Below are positions 1 through 10,000 of a DNA stretch of 32,069 bases, piece after piece. How positions within the stretch are numbered: the stretch's first letter is position 1; every line of letters starts with the position of its first letter. Both the position numbers and the translations under genes were made by a program. Source of the DNA: Bacteroidales bacterium. GTDB lineage: Bacteria > Bacteroidota > Bacteroidia > Bacteroidales > UBA4181. A model generated the notes under the pieces. The model was given only the letters and a program-made list of their open reading frames with translations. It searched no databases and was not told the DNA's origin. The DNA lies in NCBI GenBank assembly GCA_031270985.1, contig JAISWR010000023.1, positions 1 to 32,069 of the forward strand, in the 5' to 3' direction.

Positions 1-108
1 GTGATCTCTGTGGTTAATAATCATCGTTTTTTTACCACAGAGGACACGGAGAACACAGAGTTTATGTTTCCTCTGTGCCCTCTGTGATCTCTGTGGTTAA
101 TAATCATC
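1..108. repeat. Inverted repeat built from 9-nt CTCTGTGnn units
   Basis: Positions 71-97 hold three 9-nt units of the form CTCTGTGNN, and positions 34-60 hold their near reverse complement. The arms are separated by 10 nt and pair at 22 of 27 positions. Positions 1-25 repeat positions 84-108 exactly, so the element begins upstream of the window edge. Such CTCTGTG-type repeats are non-coding, and no transposase is seen here. Confidence 0.75.
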
Positions 109-321
109 CTAATCAAAAAAGGCAATAGCGCCTCAAAAAAAGATTTAGCCTCATTTTTACAACCGCCCTACGGACGGATGCGTACGCGACATCAATTTTC
201 TACCGCATTTTCACCACTGTCCGCGTCAAATCCAACAATAATGATGAAAAGCAATACAAGCAAATCGCCCGAAAATATTTCCGGATTTTTATAAACATAA
301 AAAAAATTCCATGAAAATATC

Positions 322-370
322 AAAAATGTGGATAAAAATGTGGATAATTAAAAATAAATGAGTATCTTTG
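322..370 (+). promoter_or_regulatory. Bacteroidota-type promoter for the first T9SS substrate gene, with a tandem 12-bp repeat
   Basis: TATCTTTG at 363-370 is a perfect match to the Bacteroidota -7 box TAnnTTTG, 28 bp before the ATG at 399. Nineteen bases upstream lies TGTGG (339-343), a weak -33 element. The 12-mer AAAAATGTGGAT occurs twice in tandem (322-333, 334-345), and each copy contains TGTGGATAA, the perfect complement of the DnaA box. The second copy overlaps the presumed -33 region. The rest of 109-398 is AT-rich and shows no gene. Confidence 0.6.
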
Positions 371-398
371 CGGCGAAAATCAGGTATTATAATTTATC

Positions 399-3300
399 AT
401 GAACAGAAAATTTCACCGAAAAATATCAAATAATTTATTTGTTATGAAACAGTTACGCCTTTTACCCATCGCCCTTTTTACCTTTTTCAGCCTCTGCGGA
501 ATACAAAAAATCACTGCACAGATAGGCACACCAATAACGGTTGAAACAAGCACAGACAACCAAAATTGGACGCCAGGGCAAATCATTACACCTCCGCAAG
601 GCGGCAAAACCGAAAAAATACTTTATGTAAAAGCCAACATCGGAGACGGCGAATTTCAACAAGTGTCCTCAACCGTAATTATCATATTCCAAAAAGTGGT
701 AGGGGGTACTACGGTGGACTATGGCGACCTTTTCAGCTATGCGCCGGCTGAAGACAAGTTTTCAGACGATGGAAAAACATTCACCAGAACTTTCTATCTC
801 TCCGATGAGGTTTCCGTGCTTTCCGGCACAATGCCTGATTTATTGTATGCGGACGACGTTGCACCAAGAGTCTCTGGTCTTAAAGACAAAGACGGAACCA
901 ACTGCATAGCCACCACAGGCGATGTATTCCATATCCATCTGCGGCAAATAAACATCAGCAACATCGCCTCCACATTAACCAAAATAGACATAGACAACAC
1001 GGTGGCGGTGGTGGATGCGCACGTGGTGAACAAAGCCGTTGCCGCCGTCGGTTCGTTCAGCATCACAGTGACTTACGCAAGCGCCATGGATCCGAGCATA
1101 GCGCCCACCATCACATTCGACAAACCTACGGAGATCACCGGCATTACGCAAACAGGCGGGGCATGGAGCGCCGGGAACACCGTCTATACGTTTAGCTATA
1201 CCGTGGCCGAAAACACCACAGACAATACCGTAGTGAACTACACCATTGCGGGCGGGATGAACCCTGCCGGCGACACGCCGGGCGCAACGGAAACATACAA
1301 AATACTGGTGGACTACGTGGCGCCGCGCATCACGTCCATCAGGTTCTACCAAGGACAAAACGATGGCTCTCCCGCTACGGTCATCAACCATGCCAACGAC
1401 CCCTCCGACCCTAACGACAGTTACAGCCTGCGCGTGACATACAATGAAGAAATGAGTACAGGCGCCGGGGATATGTTTTTGCCCGACCACGACAAAGTGC
1501 CCCTGTTTACCGTAAAATTAGAAAAACAGTCTCCCGATGATCCCGACATTTCCCACATCGACCCTGCCGCCGTTTTTGGGTTCACCGACGCTTACCCTGC
1601 ATGGGCGAACAAGTCATACATTTCGTATGTAAAAGTCACCAAGCCGGAGAACTTCATCGCAAATGTCACCATTCAGGTAACTTGCACAACCGGCAGATGC
1701 GCGTATGACCTGGCGGGCAATCCCATGGAGCTGAGCGGCGTGCCGGGCGAGCAAGCCAACGGCGAACTGACCGGACTGACGATCGACCTCACCGAGCGCA
1801 ATTACACCGCCAGCATGGATCCCCACCCCATTGCTACGGGCACCGAATTTGCCACGCTGACGCTACGCTTCGGCAGCAAGATGGACATGACTATCGCTCC
1901 GAAGGTGGAATTCGACAACGGCGGCCCCGACATCAACACCATCATCACCGGCATTCAGGAACAAGAATGGAAGGACAACCGCACCTATAGCATCACATAC
2001 AACATTGCCGAAAATCCGGGCAAAGTCATCCCGGGCATCGGCGTCACCGTGAGCGACGCAAAGACCTCAACGGGCAGCCCGCTGGAAAGCGGCTCGGAAA
2101 CAGTGAACAATGTGTTCGGCATTGACTTCAACAGCGCATCCTGCCAAATCTTCGTGGCGTTTGACCCCGCAAGCCCTGCAAGGGTGGTGCGCGACGAAAT
2201 CGAGCACGTAAACACCACGCAAGTAACGTTCACGCTGCATTATTCCAAGACAATGGATCCGGCGTTTCTCCCGAAAATGCAGTTCAACGGGGGGGACGAA
2301 ATCGCCAAAGCGTTCCTGACCGCCAACAGCACGGCGGGCGGCTGGAATCCGGAAAGGACGGAATACGTCATCACGTACACCATTCCTACGCTGAGCGATG
2401 CCGAAGCAGACGACCCCGCGCTGCTGGGGGAAGTATCCGTCAGTGCGACGGGCGGCGTCGATCAGGCTTCGGGTAGCCCGCAAATAGCAGGAAAATTGGC
2501 AACCGGCACCGGCCCGTTCATCCTCGACATGCAACACATCGGCGTGACGGGCAGCCACTCCATCGCGGGAACCGTCATGTGTCTGGAAGACACGCTGCGG
2601 GTGACGTTCGCTTTCAACCAGCCGATGAGCAGCAGCAATGCACAGTTCATGCACACCTTCGGCACGCCTCCGGATCCTGAAGAAGAGGGATTCCTGCAAT
2701 TCATCCGCACCGAATGGTTGGACAACCAAACCGCCGTGGCCATATATAAGGTGGACGGGACAAAAGCATACAACAACAACGTCGGATTCCGTATTCCGCA
2801 ACAACAACAGGCGCAAGCGCTCGTCAACCAATACGGACGGACATATTACGAAACTTCCGCCACAAACGGATTGAACAATATTCAGATTGCCGCCAATCCG
2901 CCGGTAATCAACAACCCTTCATGGGCGCCGGTCACCTGCTATAACGGCAACGACGGCGCTGTTTCCATCAATGTGAGCGGCGGCGCGGGCGTCATTAATT
3001 ACGATCTGTTGCGCAACGGGACGCTGCTGCCGCCGAGCGAATACACCACAGGGGCGGGCGGCGCATTTTCGGGGCTTTACCCTGGACGCTACGACGTCAA
3101 AGCAGCCGGCAGCACGGACGGATGCTACGCGCTGTTCAACATCACGCTGGACAATCCCGAACGCATGCAGTTTGCCGCTTCGGTGGTGCACCACTGGGAA
3201 AAAACCGAGCGCACGGGCGAACACACCGGCAAAATCACAATGACGGCAACGGGCGGAGATGCACCTTACACCTACCACTGTGCCGAATGTCCCGTCACCT

Positions 3301-3668
3301 CGCAAAGCGACAGCATCTTCACGAGCCTGAGCACGCTGGATGCTTTCAACGTCGCATCGGATGAAAAACAGTTTACGGTCTATGCCTCAGACAACAAGAA
3401 CTGTCTGTCGGAGGACACCACGCTGATTATCAAGGATTACCGCACGCCCACATTGTTCACCCCCAACGGCGACGGGAAAAACGACTTCTTCTTGGAAGGA
3501 CGCAAGGTGGAAATATACGACCGCACCGGCACGCTGATCTTCACGGGCGACAACGGCTGGGACGGCACCGTCAAGGGAAAAACAGGACGCCCCGCCGTCT
3601 ATTATTACGTGGCCACCTTTCCCGACGGGCATGTCAAAAAGGGAGCGATACAATTATATAAAAATTAA
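399..3668 (+). CDS. T9SS type B surface protein with repeated Ig-like domains, SprB repeat and CHU_C domain
   Basis: A secreted, probably cell-surface protein of 1089 residues. Translation may start at 399 or at Met16 (444); from Met16 the N-terminus is a classical signal peptide ending in ITAQ. From about residue 219 a beta-rich unit recurs with a spacing of 124-142 residues (near 219, 343, 485, 609 and 733). Each unit opens with a strand such as VTFTLHYSKTMD, resembling bacterial Ig-like domains with a (Y/F)S..MD motif. A SprB-like repeat begins near 845 (CYNGNDGAV) and a weaker one near 935. Residues 1017-1089 form the T9SS type B sorting domain (FTPNGDGKNDFF, GWDGTVKG). In this family the domain directs export through the type IX secretion system together with a PorP/SprF protein, which is encoded two genes downstream. 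The ligand or target is unknown. A seven-G tract lies at 2289-2295 inside the frame. Confidence 0.9.
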   Translation: MNRKFHRKISNNLFVMKQLRLLPIALFTFFSLCGIQKITAQIGTPITVETSTDNQNWTPGQIITPPQGGKTEKILYVKANIGDGEFQQVSSTVIIIFQKVVGGTTVDYGDLFSYAPAEDKFSDDGKTFTRTFYLSDEVSVLSGTMPDLLYADDVAPRVSGLKDKDGTNCIATTGDVFHIHLRQINISNIASTLTKIDIDNTVAVVDAHVVNKAVAAVGSFSITVTYASAMDPSIAPTITFDKPTEITGITQTGGAWSAGNTVYTFSYTVAENTTDNTVVNYTIAGGMNPAGDTPGATETYKILVDYVAPRITSIRFYQGQNDGSPATVINHANDPSDPNDSYSLRVTYNEEMSTGAGDMFLPDHDKVPLFTVKLEKQSPDDPDISHIDPAAVFGFTDAYPAWANKSYISYVKVTKPENFIANVTIQVTCTTGRCAYDLAGNPMELSGVPGEQANGELTGLTIDLTERNYTASMDPHPIATGTEFATLTLRFGSKMDMTIAPKVEFDNGGPDINTIITGIQEQEWKDNRTYSITYNIAENPGKVIPGIGVTVSDAKTSTGSPLESGSETVNNVFGIDFNSASCQIFVAFDPASPARVVRDEIEHVNTTQVTFTLHYSKTMDPAFLPKMQFNGGDEIAKAFLTANSTAGGWNPERTEYVITYTIPTLSDAEADDPALLGEVSVSATGGVDQASGSPQIAGKLATGTGPFILDMQHIGVTGSHSIAGTVMCLEDTLRVTFAFNQPMSSSNAQFMHTFGTPPDPEEEGFLQFIRTEWLDNQTAVAIYKVDGTKAYNNNVGFRIPQQQQAQALVNQYGRTYYETSATNGLNNIQIAANPPVINNPSWAPVTCYNGNDGAVSINVSGGAGVINYDLLRNGTLLPPSEYTTGAGGAFSGLYPGRYDVKAAGSTDGCYALFNITLDNPERMQFAASVVHHWEKTERTGEHTGKITMTATGGDAPYTYHCAECPVTSQSDSIFTSLSTLDAFNVASDEKQFTVYASDNKNCLSEDTTLIIKDYRTPTLFTPNGDGKNDFFLEGRKVEIYDRTGTLIFTGDNGWDGTVKGKTGRPAVYYYVATFPDGHVKKGAIQLYKN

Positions 3669-3708
3669 GCAATTAAGAATAACGTTTGAGTAAAAATACC
3701 GAACCAGA

Positions 3709-5409
3709 ATGAAACACATCATCACCATCAGTATGCTGGCTGTTCTTTTGATGGCGCCGGGTGCGGAGATGCAGGCGGCAAAGAAAAAAGTGACGGGCAA
3801 ACAACTTTTTGACAAAAGGGAGTACGCTTCCGCCATCACGACCTACGAACAGGAGTTGAAGAACAAAAAAATCACGCGGCTGACGCAGGCGCAGACCGAA
3901 GCGCAAATCGGCATCTGTTATTACTACCTCAACAAGCCGAGGGACGCTGCCAGCTGGCTGCGAAAAGGTATTTCCAAACAGTACGAAACCGCCGATGTAT
4001 ACGCCCATTACGGCCTGACGCTGCAAAAACTGGAGCGTTACGACGAAGCCAAAGAAGCGTTTGAAAACTGTCTGAAAAAGGACAGGCGCTACGCCAACAT
4101 ACAGCAGTACATCGCACAGTGCGACTATGCCCTGGCGCACGCCGAACCCAACGCGCAGGTGCGGATGCGCTCGGCAAAGGTGAATACCGACGGCAGCGAA
4201 TACGGCGTTTCCCCTGCGGGTAACGAAATATTCTTCTCGCGCGCCCCTACCAAAGGCAAGGACATCGACCCGCGTACAGGCTTGGGATTCACTGAGATAT
4301 ATTCCGCCAAGCTGGAATACGGCGAGTTAGTCAACCCGAAAAAAGAAAAAGCATTCATGAAAATATACCACAACACGGGTATTTTTTCCTACGATACGGC
4401 CACCAACTACATGTACATGACCGTGTGCGATCCCAAGAGCGGAAAATGCGGCATCTACCGCAGCAAGTACGACCGAAAAAAATGGGGCGAGCCTGAAGCG
4501 CTGTTTGTGAACAGCAAATACGACATAGCGCATCCGATGCTGGGCAACAAGGGACAGCGGCTGTATTTCACCTCCAACGCACAGGGCGGTAAGGGCAAAA
4601 CCGACATCTGGTACGTGGACAAGACGGACGATATATGGGGCGAACCGGTGAATGCCGGCGACAAAATCAACACCACCGGACGCGAAGAATTTCCCTTTGT
4701 GGAAGGCGACAGCCTCCTGTACTTCGCCTCTACCGGTCATGAAGGCTTCGGCGGGCTGGACATATTTGCCGTCAGCATTGAACACGACGGCAGCTTCGGC
4801 GAGCGAATCAATCTGGGACGTCCCTTCAACAGCGGCGCCGACGATTTCAACCTGATTACCTACGGCGAAGCAGGCGCGCTGGTATCCTCGCGCAACCCTA
4901 CCCGCAGCGACGACATCTACACCTTCAACAAGGCGGAACTGCCGTCGCCCAACCGGAAAGAAAAGCCAAAACCCGAACCGGTGAAAGAGCCGGAACCGGT
5001 GAAACCCGAACCGGTGAAAACAGAGCCGACGCCCGAACCGGCGCAGCCGCCTGCACCCGTCCCGCCTAAAGGCGAAGTGATCGCGACCATCTATTTTGAC
5101 TTCGATAAATTTATCCCGCAGACGCAATACAGAAAGCAATACGAACAAATCGTGGCGCTGATGAAAGCCTATCCCAGTGCAACATTTGAGATAGCCGGTT
5201 ATGCGGATACGCGCGGCGGCACAAGCTTCAACAAGGAACTGTCCGACAAGCGGGCGCAATACATCGCTAAACGTCTGATGGACAGAGGTATCAGCAAAGA
5301 ACAGATCGTGCCCAAAGGGTACGGGTTCTCCAAACCTGCCGTTCCCGGGGCTGTCACCGAAACGGATTACGCGAAAAACAGACGGGTAGAAATACGTGTA
5401 CTGTATTAA
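3709..5409 (+). CDS. TPR / PD40 beta-propeller / OmpA-domain envelope protein (PorE-like layout)
   Basis: 566 residues. The N-terminal signal peptide ends around MQA-A, with no lipobox cysteine. Residues 29-140 carry TPR helices (CYYYLNKPRDAASWL, YAHYGLTLQKLERYDEAKEAF). Residues 160-415 carry PD40/WD40-like blades, including EYGVSPAGNEIFFSRA, GQRLYFTSNAQGG and DSLLYFASTGHEG followed by DIFAV. A Pro-Glu-Lys linker (about 420-453) leads to an OmpA C-terminal domain (455-566) with IYFDFDKF, AGYADTRGG and NRRVEIRV, which in this family binds peptidoglycan. The domain order matches PorE of the Porphyromonas type IX machinery, except that the carboxypeptidase-regulatory-like domain of PorE is not obvious here. 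It probably links an outer-membrane T9SS or surface-anchoring complex to the cell wall. It lies 40 bp after the type B substrate gene and 34 bp before a porP-like gene, suggesting one operon. Confidence 0.85.
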   Translation: MKHIITISMLAVLLMAPGAEMQAAKKKVTGKQLFDKREYASAITTYEQELKNKKITRLTQAQTEAQIGICYYYLNKPRDAASWLRKGISKQYETADVYAHYGLTLQKLERYDEAKEAFENCLKKDRRYANIQQYIAQCDYALAHAEPNAQVRMRSAKVNTDGSEYGVSPAGNEIFFSRAPTKGKDIDPRTGLGFTEIYSAKLEYGELVNPKKEKAFMKIYHNTGIFSYDTATNYMYMTVCDPKSGKCGIYRSKYDRKKWGEPEALFVNSKYDIAHPMLGNKGQRLYFTSNAQGGKGKTDIWYVDKTDDIWGEPVNAGDKINTTGREEFPFVEGDSLLYFASTGHEGFGGLDIFAVSIEHDGSFGERINLGRPFNSGADDFNLITYGEAGALVSSRNPTRSDDIYTFNKAELPSPNRKEKPKPEPVKEPEPVKPEPVKTEPTPEPAQPPAPVPPKGEVIATIYFDFDKFIPQTQYRKQYEQIVALMKAYPSATFEIAGYADTRGGTSFNKELSDKRAQYIAKRLMDRGISKEQIVPKGYGFSKPAVPGAVTETDYAKNRRVEIRVLY

Positions 5410-5443
5410 TTTGAAAATGAATGATTAACGTGAATATAAAAAT

Positions 5444-6391
5444 ATGAAAAGTTCATCGAAAATGTGGGTTGCCCTGGCGTTCATGGGAAGCATTGCTTTG
5501 CCGCACACACAGGCGCAAAATGATATAATGCTCACCCAGCAATGGCTGTCGCGCATTAATATGAATCCCGCAGCAACCGGCAACACGGACAACATTGACG
5601 TCTATGCGCTGGTGCGACGACAATGGTCGGGGTTTGAAAACGCGCCGAAAACGGAAGTGCTCAACATCCACAGCTACTTTCACCGCATACAGTCGGGCTT
5701 GGGGCTATCGGCCACCCATGACAACACCGGCTTGGGCAGTCAAATGATCAACGCCAAACTTGCCTATGCCTACCACGTGAATCTGGGCGAAAAATGGCTG
5801 CTGTCTCTCGGTTTGTCGGGCGGAATCATCCAACAGAGCTACGACCCGACCCAACACTACGTGATTGACCCGAGCGACGACGCCTATATGGGGGAGAAAA
5901 TATCGCAACTCAACCCCGACGCGGACTTTGGTTTTGAACTGAACTCGCAACGTTTTCAGCTCGGCGCATCGGTGACGCACCTCATACGGATGCCCGACAA
6001 GCAAACCACCATGAAGAGCGGACAACAATACCACGCCTACGTAAATTACAAACAGCCCTTCGGCGAATCGTTCGACCTCACCATCGGCGCACGCGGCATG
6101 AACATTGACAGCCAGCCCTATCTGGACGTACACCTGACGGCAATGATCGGCAAGGTGTTCTGGATAGGCGGCGCTTACCGGCCTGTCAACCTCGAGGATT
6201 TCAGCCCCAACACCATCGCGGCAATGATCGGCATACAAGTGGGATTTGCGCGCATCGGTTACGCTTACGACCATTCCATCGGGAAAATCAGCTCCATCGC
6301 TCAAAATTCGCATGAGGTGATGCTCTCGCTCAAAATCGGAAAACCCAAGAAAACCATCAATACCAAATCACCCCGATTTATTGAAGAATAA
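5444..6391 (+). CDS. PorP/SprF family type IX secretion membrane protein
   Basis: 315 residues with a signal peptide ending in HTQAQ. The mature N-terminus has the family signature: DIMLTQQWLSRINMNPAATG followed by RRQWSGFENAP. The rest is amphipathic beta strands with glycine-rich turns (LGLSATHDNTGLG, LSLGLSGGI), as expected of an outer-membrane beta-barrel. PorP/SprF proteins act with type B C-terminal domain substrates, and SprF of Flavobacterium is needed for SprB export. The adjacent type B protein at 399-3668 is the obvious client. The second family member in the window (17089-18048) shares the layout but has diverged, consistent with client specificity (inference). Confidence 0.92.
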   Translation: MKSSSKMWVALAFMGSIALPHTQAQNDIMLTQQWLSRINMNPAATGNTDNIDVYALVRRQWSGFENAPKTEVLNIHSYFHRIQSGLGLSATHDNTGLGSQMINAKLAYAYHVNLGEKWLLSLGLSGGIIQQSYDPTQHYVIDPSDDAYMGEKISQLNPDADFGFELNSQRFQLGASVTHLIRMPDKQTTMKSGQQYHAYVNYKQPFGESFDLTIGARGMNIDSQPYLDVHLTAMIGKVFWIGGAYRPVNLEDFSPNTIAAMIGIQVGFARIGYAYDHSIGKISSIAQNSHEVMLSLKIGKPKKTINTKSPRFIEE

Positions 6392-6422
6392 GTAATCATA
6401 AATATTTTAAACACATATCATT

Positions 6423-6962
6423 ATGGTACCCAACAAACATCAACCGCCGGTTCGTACGCCCAAAAAAAGTAACAGCAGCGCCATTATCGCCATCATTGCC
6501 GTGGTCCTCATCGGAGCCGGCATTGCGGGATATTTGCTGTATCCCAGCCTGATCAAAAAACCGATTCCGGAGCCTGTCATCGAGCCGGAGCCTGTGGTAA
6601 CGCTGCAGGACACCATTCCTGAACCCAATACAGCGTCCGAACCTGACACCTTAGAAATGGTCGCGGAAGAAATACAGCCCGTGGCAGTCGATGAGCCTAT
6701 GGTGGTAAGATACGACTCCTCCACCACAGTGGACAGAGGTTTCTACATCATCGTGGGTAGCTTCAAAAACAAATCCAACGCCGACCGGCTGGCAAAAAAA
6801 CTCTCGGCGGATATTGAAACAAAGGTGCTGTTTTTTGAAGGTTCGGGATTACATCGGGTTTCCGCAGGAAAATACGGTTATCTCCGCGATGCGTGGAACG
6901 ACATGGGTAGCATACGCATTTTGGAGGGATGTAGCGAAGCATGGGTTGTAGAAAACAGGTAA
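6423..6962 (+). CDS. Membrane-anchored SPOR-domain protein
   Basis: 179 residues. A short basic cytoplasmic N-terminus is followed by one transmembrane helix (about residues 19-40, IIAIIAVVLIGAGIAGYLLY). A Pro/Glu-rich periplasmic linker spans about 45-100. A C-terminal SPOR domain starts near 106 (GFYIIVGSFKNKSNADRLA) and ends in EAWVVENR. SPOR domains bind septal or denuded peptidoglycan glycans. The gene starts 31 bp after the porP-like gene and is the last of the first module; position and wall-binding domain suggest a role in anchoring or placing the secretion apparatus (inference). A cell-division role, as for other SPOR proteins, is the main alternative. Confidence 0.85.
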   Translation: MVPNKHQPPVRTPKKSNSSAIIAIIAVVLIGAGIAGYLLYPSLIKKPIPEPVIEPEPVVTLQDTIPEPNTASEPDTLEMVAEEIQPVAVDEPMVVRYDSSTTVDRGFYIIVGSFKNKSNADRLAKKLSADIETKVLFFEGSGLHRVSAGKYGYLRDAWNDMGSIRILEGCSEAWVVENR

Positions 6963-7099
6963 TGACCCTTCGCAGAAAGTCGAATCTCCATTTGGACAGT
7001 AAATTAGCAGGTTTTTATAAAAATTACGGGAATAAATGTAACTTTTTATAAATATTTCCGTATAACGAACAAAAAGTTATCAACAAAATATCAAGGAAC

Positions 7100-10000
7100 A
7101 TGACAAAATATTATCTCCTCCTTAAATCGTTCATCCTTTGCGCGATACTAATTTTTGCGGCATTTGACGATGCGCAAGCGCAAAGCCCTATCAGGCTATC
7201 CAAAAAAGTGAACAGTCTCATTTCCAACGGCATTACCGTCAGTGTGAAGATGGACTACAAAATCGGAAACGGCCCCGATACGTTGATGAATTTATACCTT
7301 TTGGATAATATTAAATCCGCATTTGCCAACGTAGCCACCGTCACGCGCATCTCCACCGCTACGCTCAGCACCGATTCCGTTTACGCCAACCCGCCAATCA
7401 TCAATCCGCTAAACAATGGGGACGTTGCCAGCCTGCTGACTTTTGCTAATCCCGCCACAGGCTTCATCAAACCCAACGACACGATACGGCTGACGGTGAC
7501 GTACGCCATCAGGCCCAACGCCAAATTCCCCTCGTACGGGGTGCCGGGATTCACCGCATACATACAGGCATTCGACCTGTTCGGCAACCAGACCGAAGCA
7601 GAATCAAGGAACGGAAACGTGCCGGGAGGATTTCAGGAGATAGGCAGCGTCACGGTGATTCCCATTGTGGTGGTCGCCATTGAGGGACAACCCAACCCCA
7701 GCACAGATGAATACGCCATGGAAGAACTCTCCTACCGGATCACCCGCAAGGGGCAGCGCAGCTACCAAGGCTCCAACATCAGAGCCACCTTTGCCCCCGT
7801 AGCGGTGAGCGGCACTTTTCCGGCAACCATCGCCCAGGGCGGCGCCATGCCTCCGGGACCCACGCTGCCCGGGTACGACGCCTGGACGGAAAGCCTGATC
7901 AACAACCTCAATTTCGCCGCCGACGCGACAGACAGCGTACGCACGTTGAAGGTGAAAATTTACGACGACAATATCTACGAAATCAAGGAAACATTTACGC
8001 TCGAACTGGAGCCAAACACGAGTTACTCCGCGCCCAACAATAACCTGGTGTTCCTGCAAAAAAAGATCACCACCACCATCAATATGGACGAACCTGTGCC
8101 CGCATTCGAATTAACGGATGTGAACGGGCAGAACAAATACCTGGAAGGCACCGCCGACACGAACCCATATAATGCCGGCACGAACATTGACAACTCGCAC
8201 TACGGAGGCCCCGGCACCGAAGTGACCGTGAAAGCCACCATCAAGTTCCCCTACTACAAAGCGGTGAACGTGCCCATCAGCATCGTGGCTACCGGAGGCG
8301 CCAACGCCGGCACAGACCTTGCCAACGCCTTGGATTTCTTCGTCTACACCACCGCCCCCAGCGCCGGACTGCCCAGAAGCGGCACCATCACCTTCCCGGC
8401 GGGCGCCACCGAGGCCTTCTTTAAGTTCAAAATAAAAATGGACGACATTGAAGAAGACGACGAAAAATTCACGGTGAAAGCGAACCTGGCCAGCAAAGAA
8501 CTCGCCGATATCGGGCGTTCTACGCTCGCATACACCATTCGCGACGACGACAAACGCCAAGTCATCTGGATGGATTCCAACACGCCGCCTATTTCGCCGT
8601 TTTCGCTCGGCGGCTTGCTCAACAAGCCCCTCCACAAGGGAAGCGAAATACGCGACACGGTGGACATTGACTTCTACGTGGTGGAAGGCTTGTACGGCAC
8701 AGTGAAAGTACAGGTCACTATGCCCAAAGGCGTTGCGCTGGACGCCGGTAGCGTGATAAACCCCACCACCAACCCGAAAGGCGCCACCATGCGAGACTTT
8801 AAACTGCTGACCTCCCCGGTATCGGCAGACCCGACAGGCGCCACTACGTACGAATTTGTGCCCGTCACCGGAAGCGAACTGCGCACCGGCGACCGCGTAC
8901 ACTTCCGCTTCACACGCCACGCCACCTGCAACGCCGTGATGGGGCCCGTCGAAGACATGGTGCGCATACAATACGGCACCATCCTCACCGGAAACCTCTA
9001 TGCCAAAGATATATTGGACAAGAAAGGATTAGTGGACAAATTCTACTATTCCTATAAAGTGGCGGAGGGAAACCTCAGCATGCAAGTGACCAAAGGCGAC
9101 GTGCTGCTGTTCCCCACCGAAGCCGACACCGTCGGAAAAATTCAAACCATCAAATTCACCAACAACGGGGACGGACTGATCACCTCCGCCAACCTGAAAG
9201 TGGAACTGGACTTCATCCAGGCGATCATCAACCGGTTGATGGACAACACCGACGGCACGCAAGGTGTGCGTTTCACCGGATCCCTCGGATCGGTACACGT
9301 GACGCCCACCCAGGATATTGCCAACCGGAAATGGACTATTGCCATCACCGACGCCATGTTGCAACTCACCGGCAACGGCAACAAATACTTAGACAACGGC
9401 GAATGGTTCACCGTGAGCTACGAAGTGCGCCCGCAGAGCAAGAAAAAACTGAACGGCGTAGTCGATTGCGGATTGAAGGAGGAAAACATCAAATACCACT
9501 GGAGATGCAAAAGCCCCGTGAACAGCACGGGTTACAAAGTGAGCGTGGAACTCTACCGCCCTTCCGGAAAGCCTGCGCTGGGGTACGGTACCTTCACCAA
9601 CCCCGCTGTATTGTATGAAGACGGCTTGACGGAGAACATCTATACATTTGAGTTGATAAACAACGGCAACGCCATCGCATACAACACCAGAGTGCCGATT
9701 TTCCACAACTGGGAAGGATCCTATCGCTATAAAAACGAAAACATTGACTCTGTAGTGGTGGAGGTGAACAATCGCAGATATTCCGTGGTTGGCGCCAGCG
9801 GCCATAACGGCACGCCGTTCCTCCCCAACTACTCCTCCAGTATCACGGTGGATTTTAAATACCTGCAAGGCAACATAACGGCCGCAGGGAATTATAAGTT
9901 CCTCGTCGGACCGTTGCCGGCGAATCCTACGGAGTTGCTGTACGGCGAATTCATCAAGGTCTCGGAAATAGCAACCATCACCATCTACACCACGCGCCAA

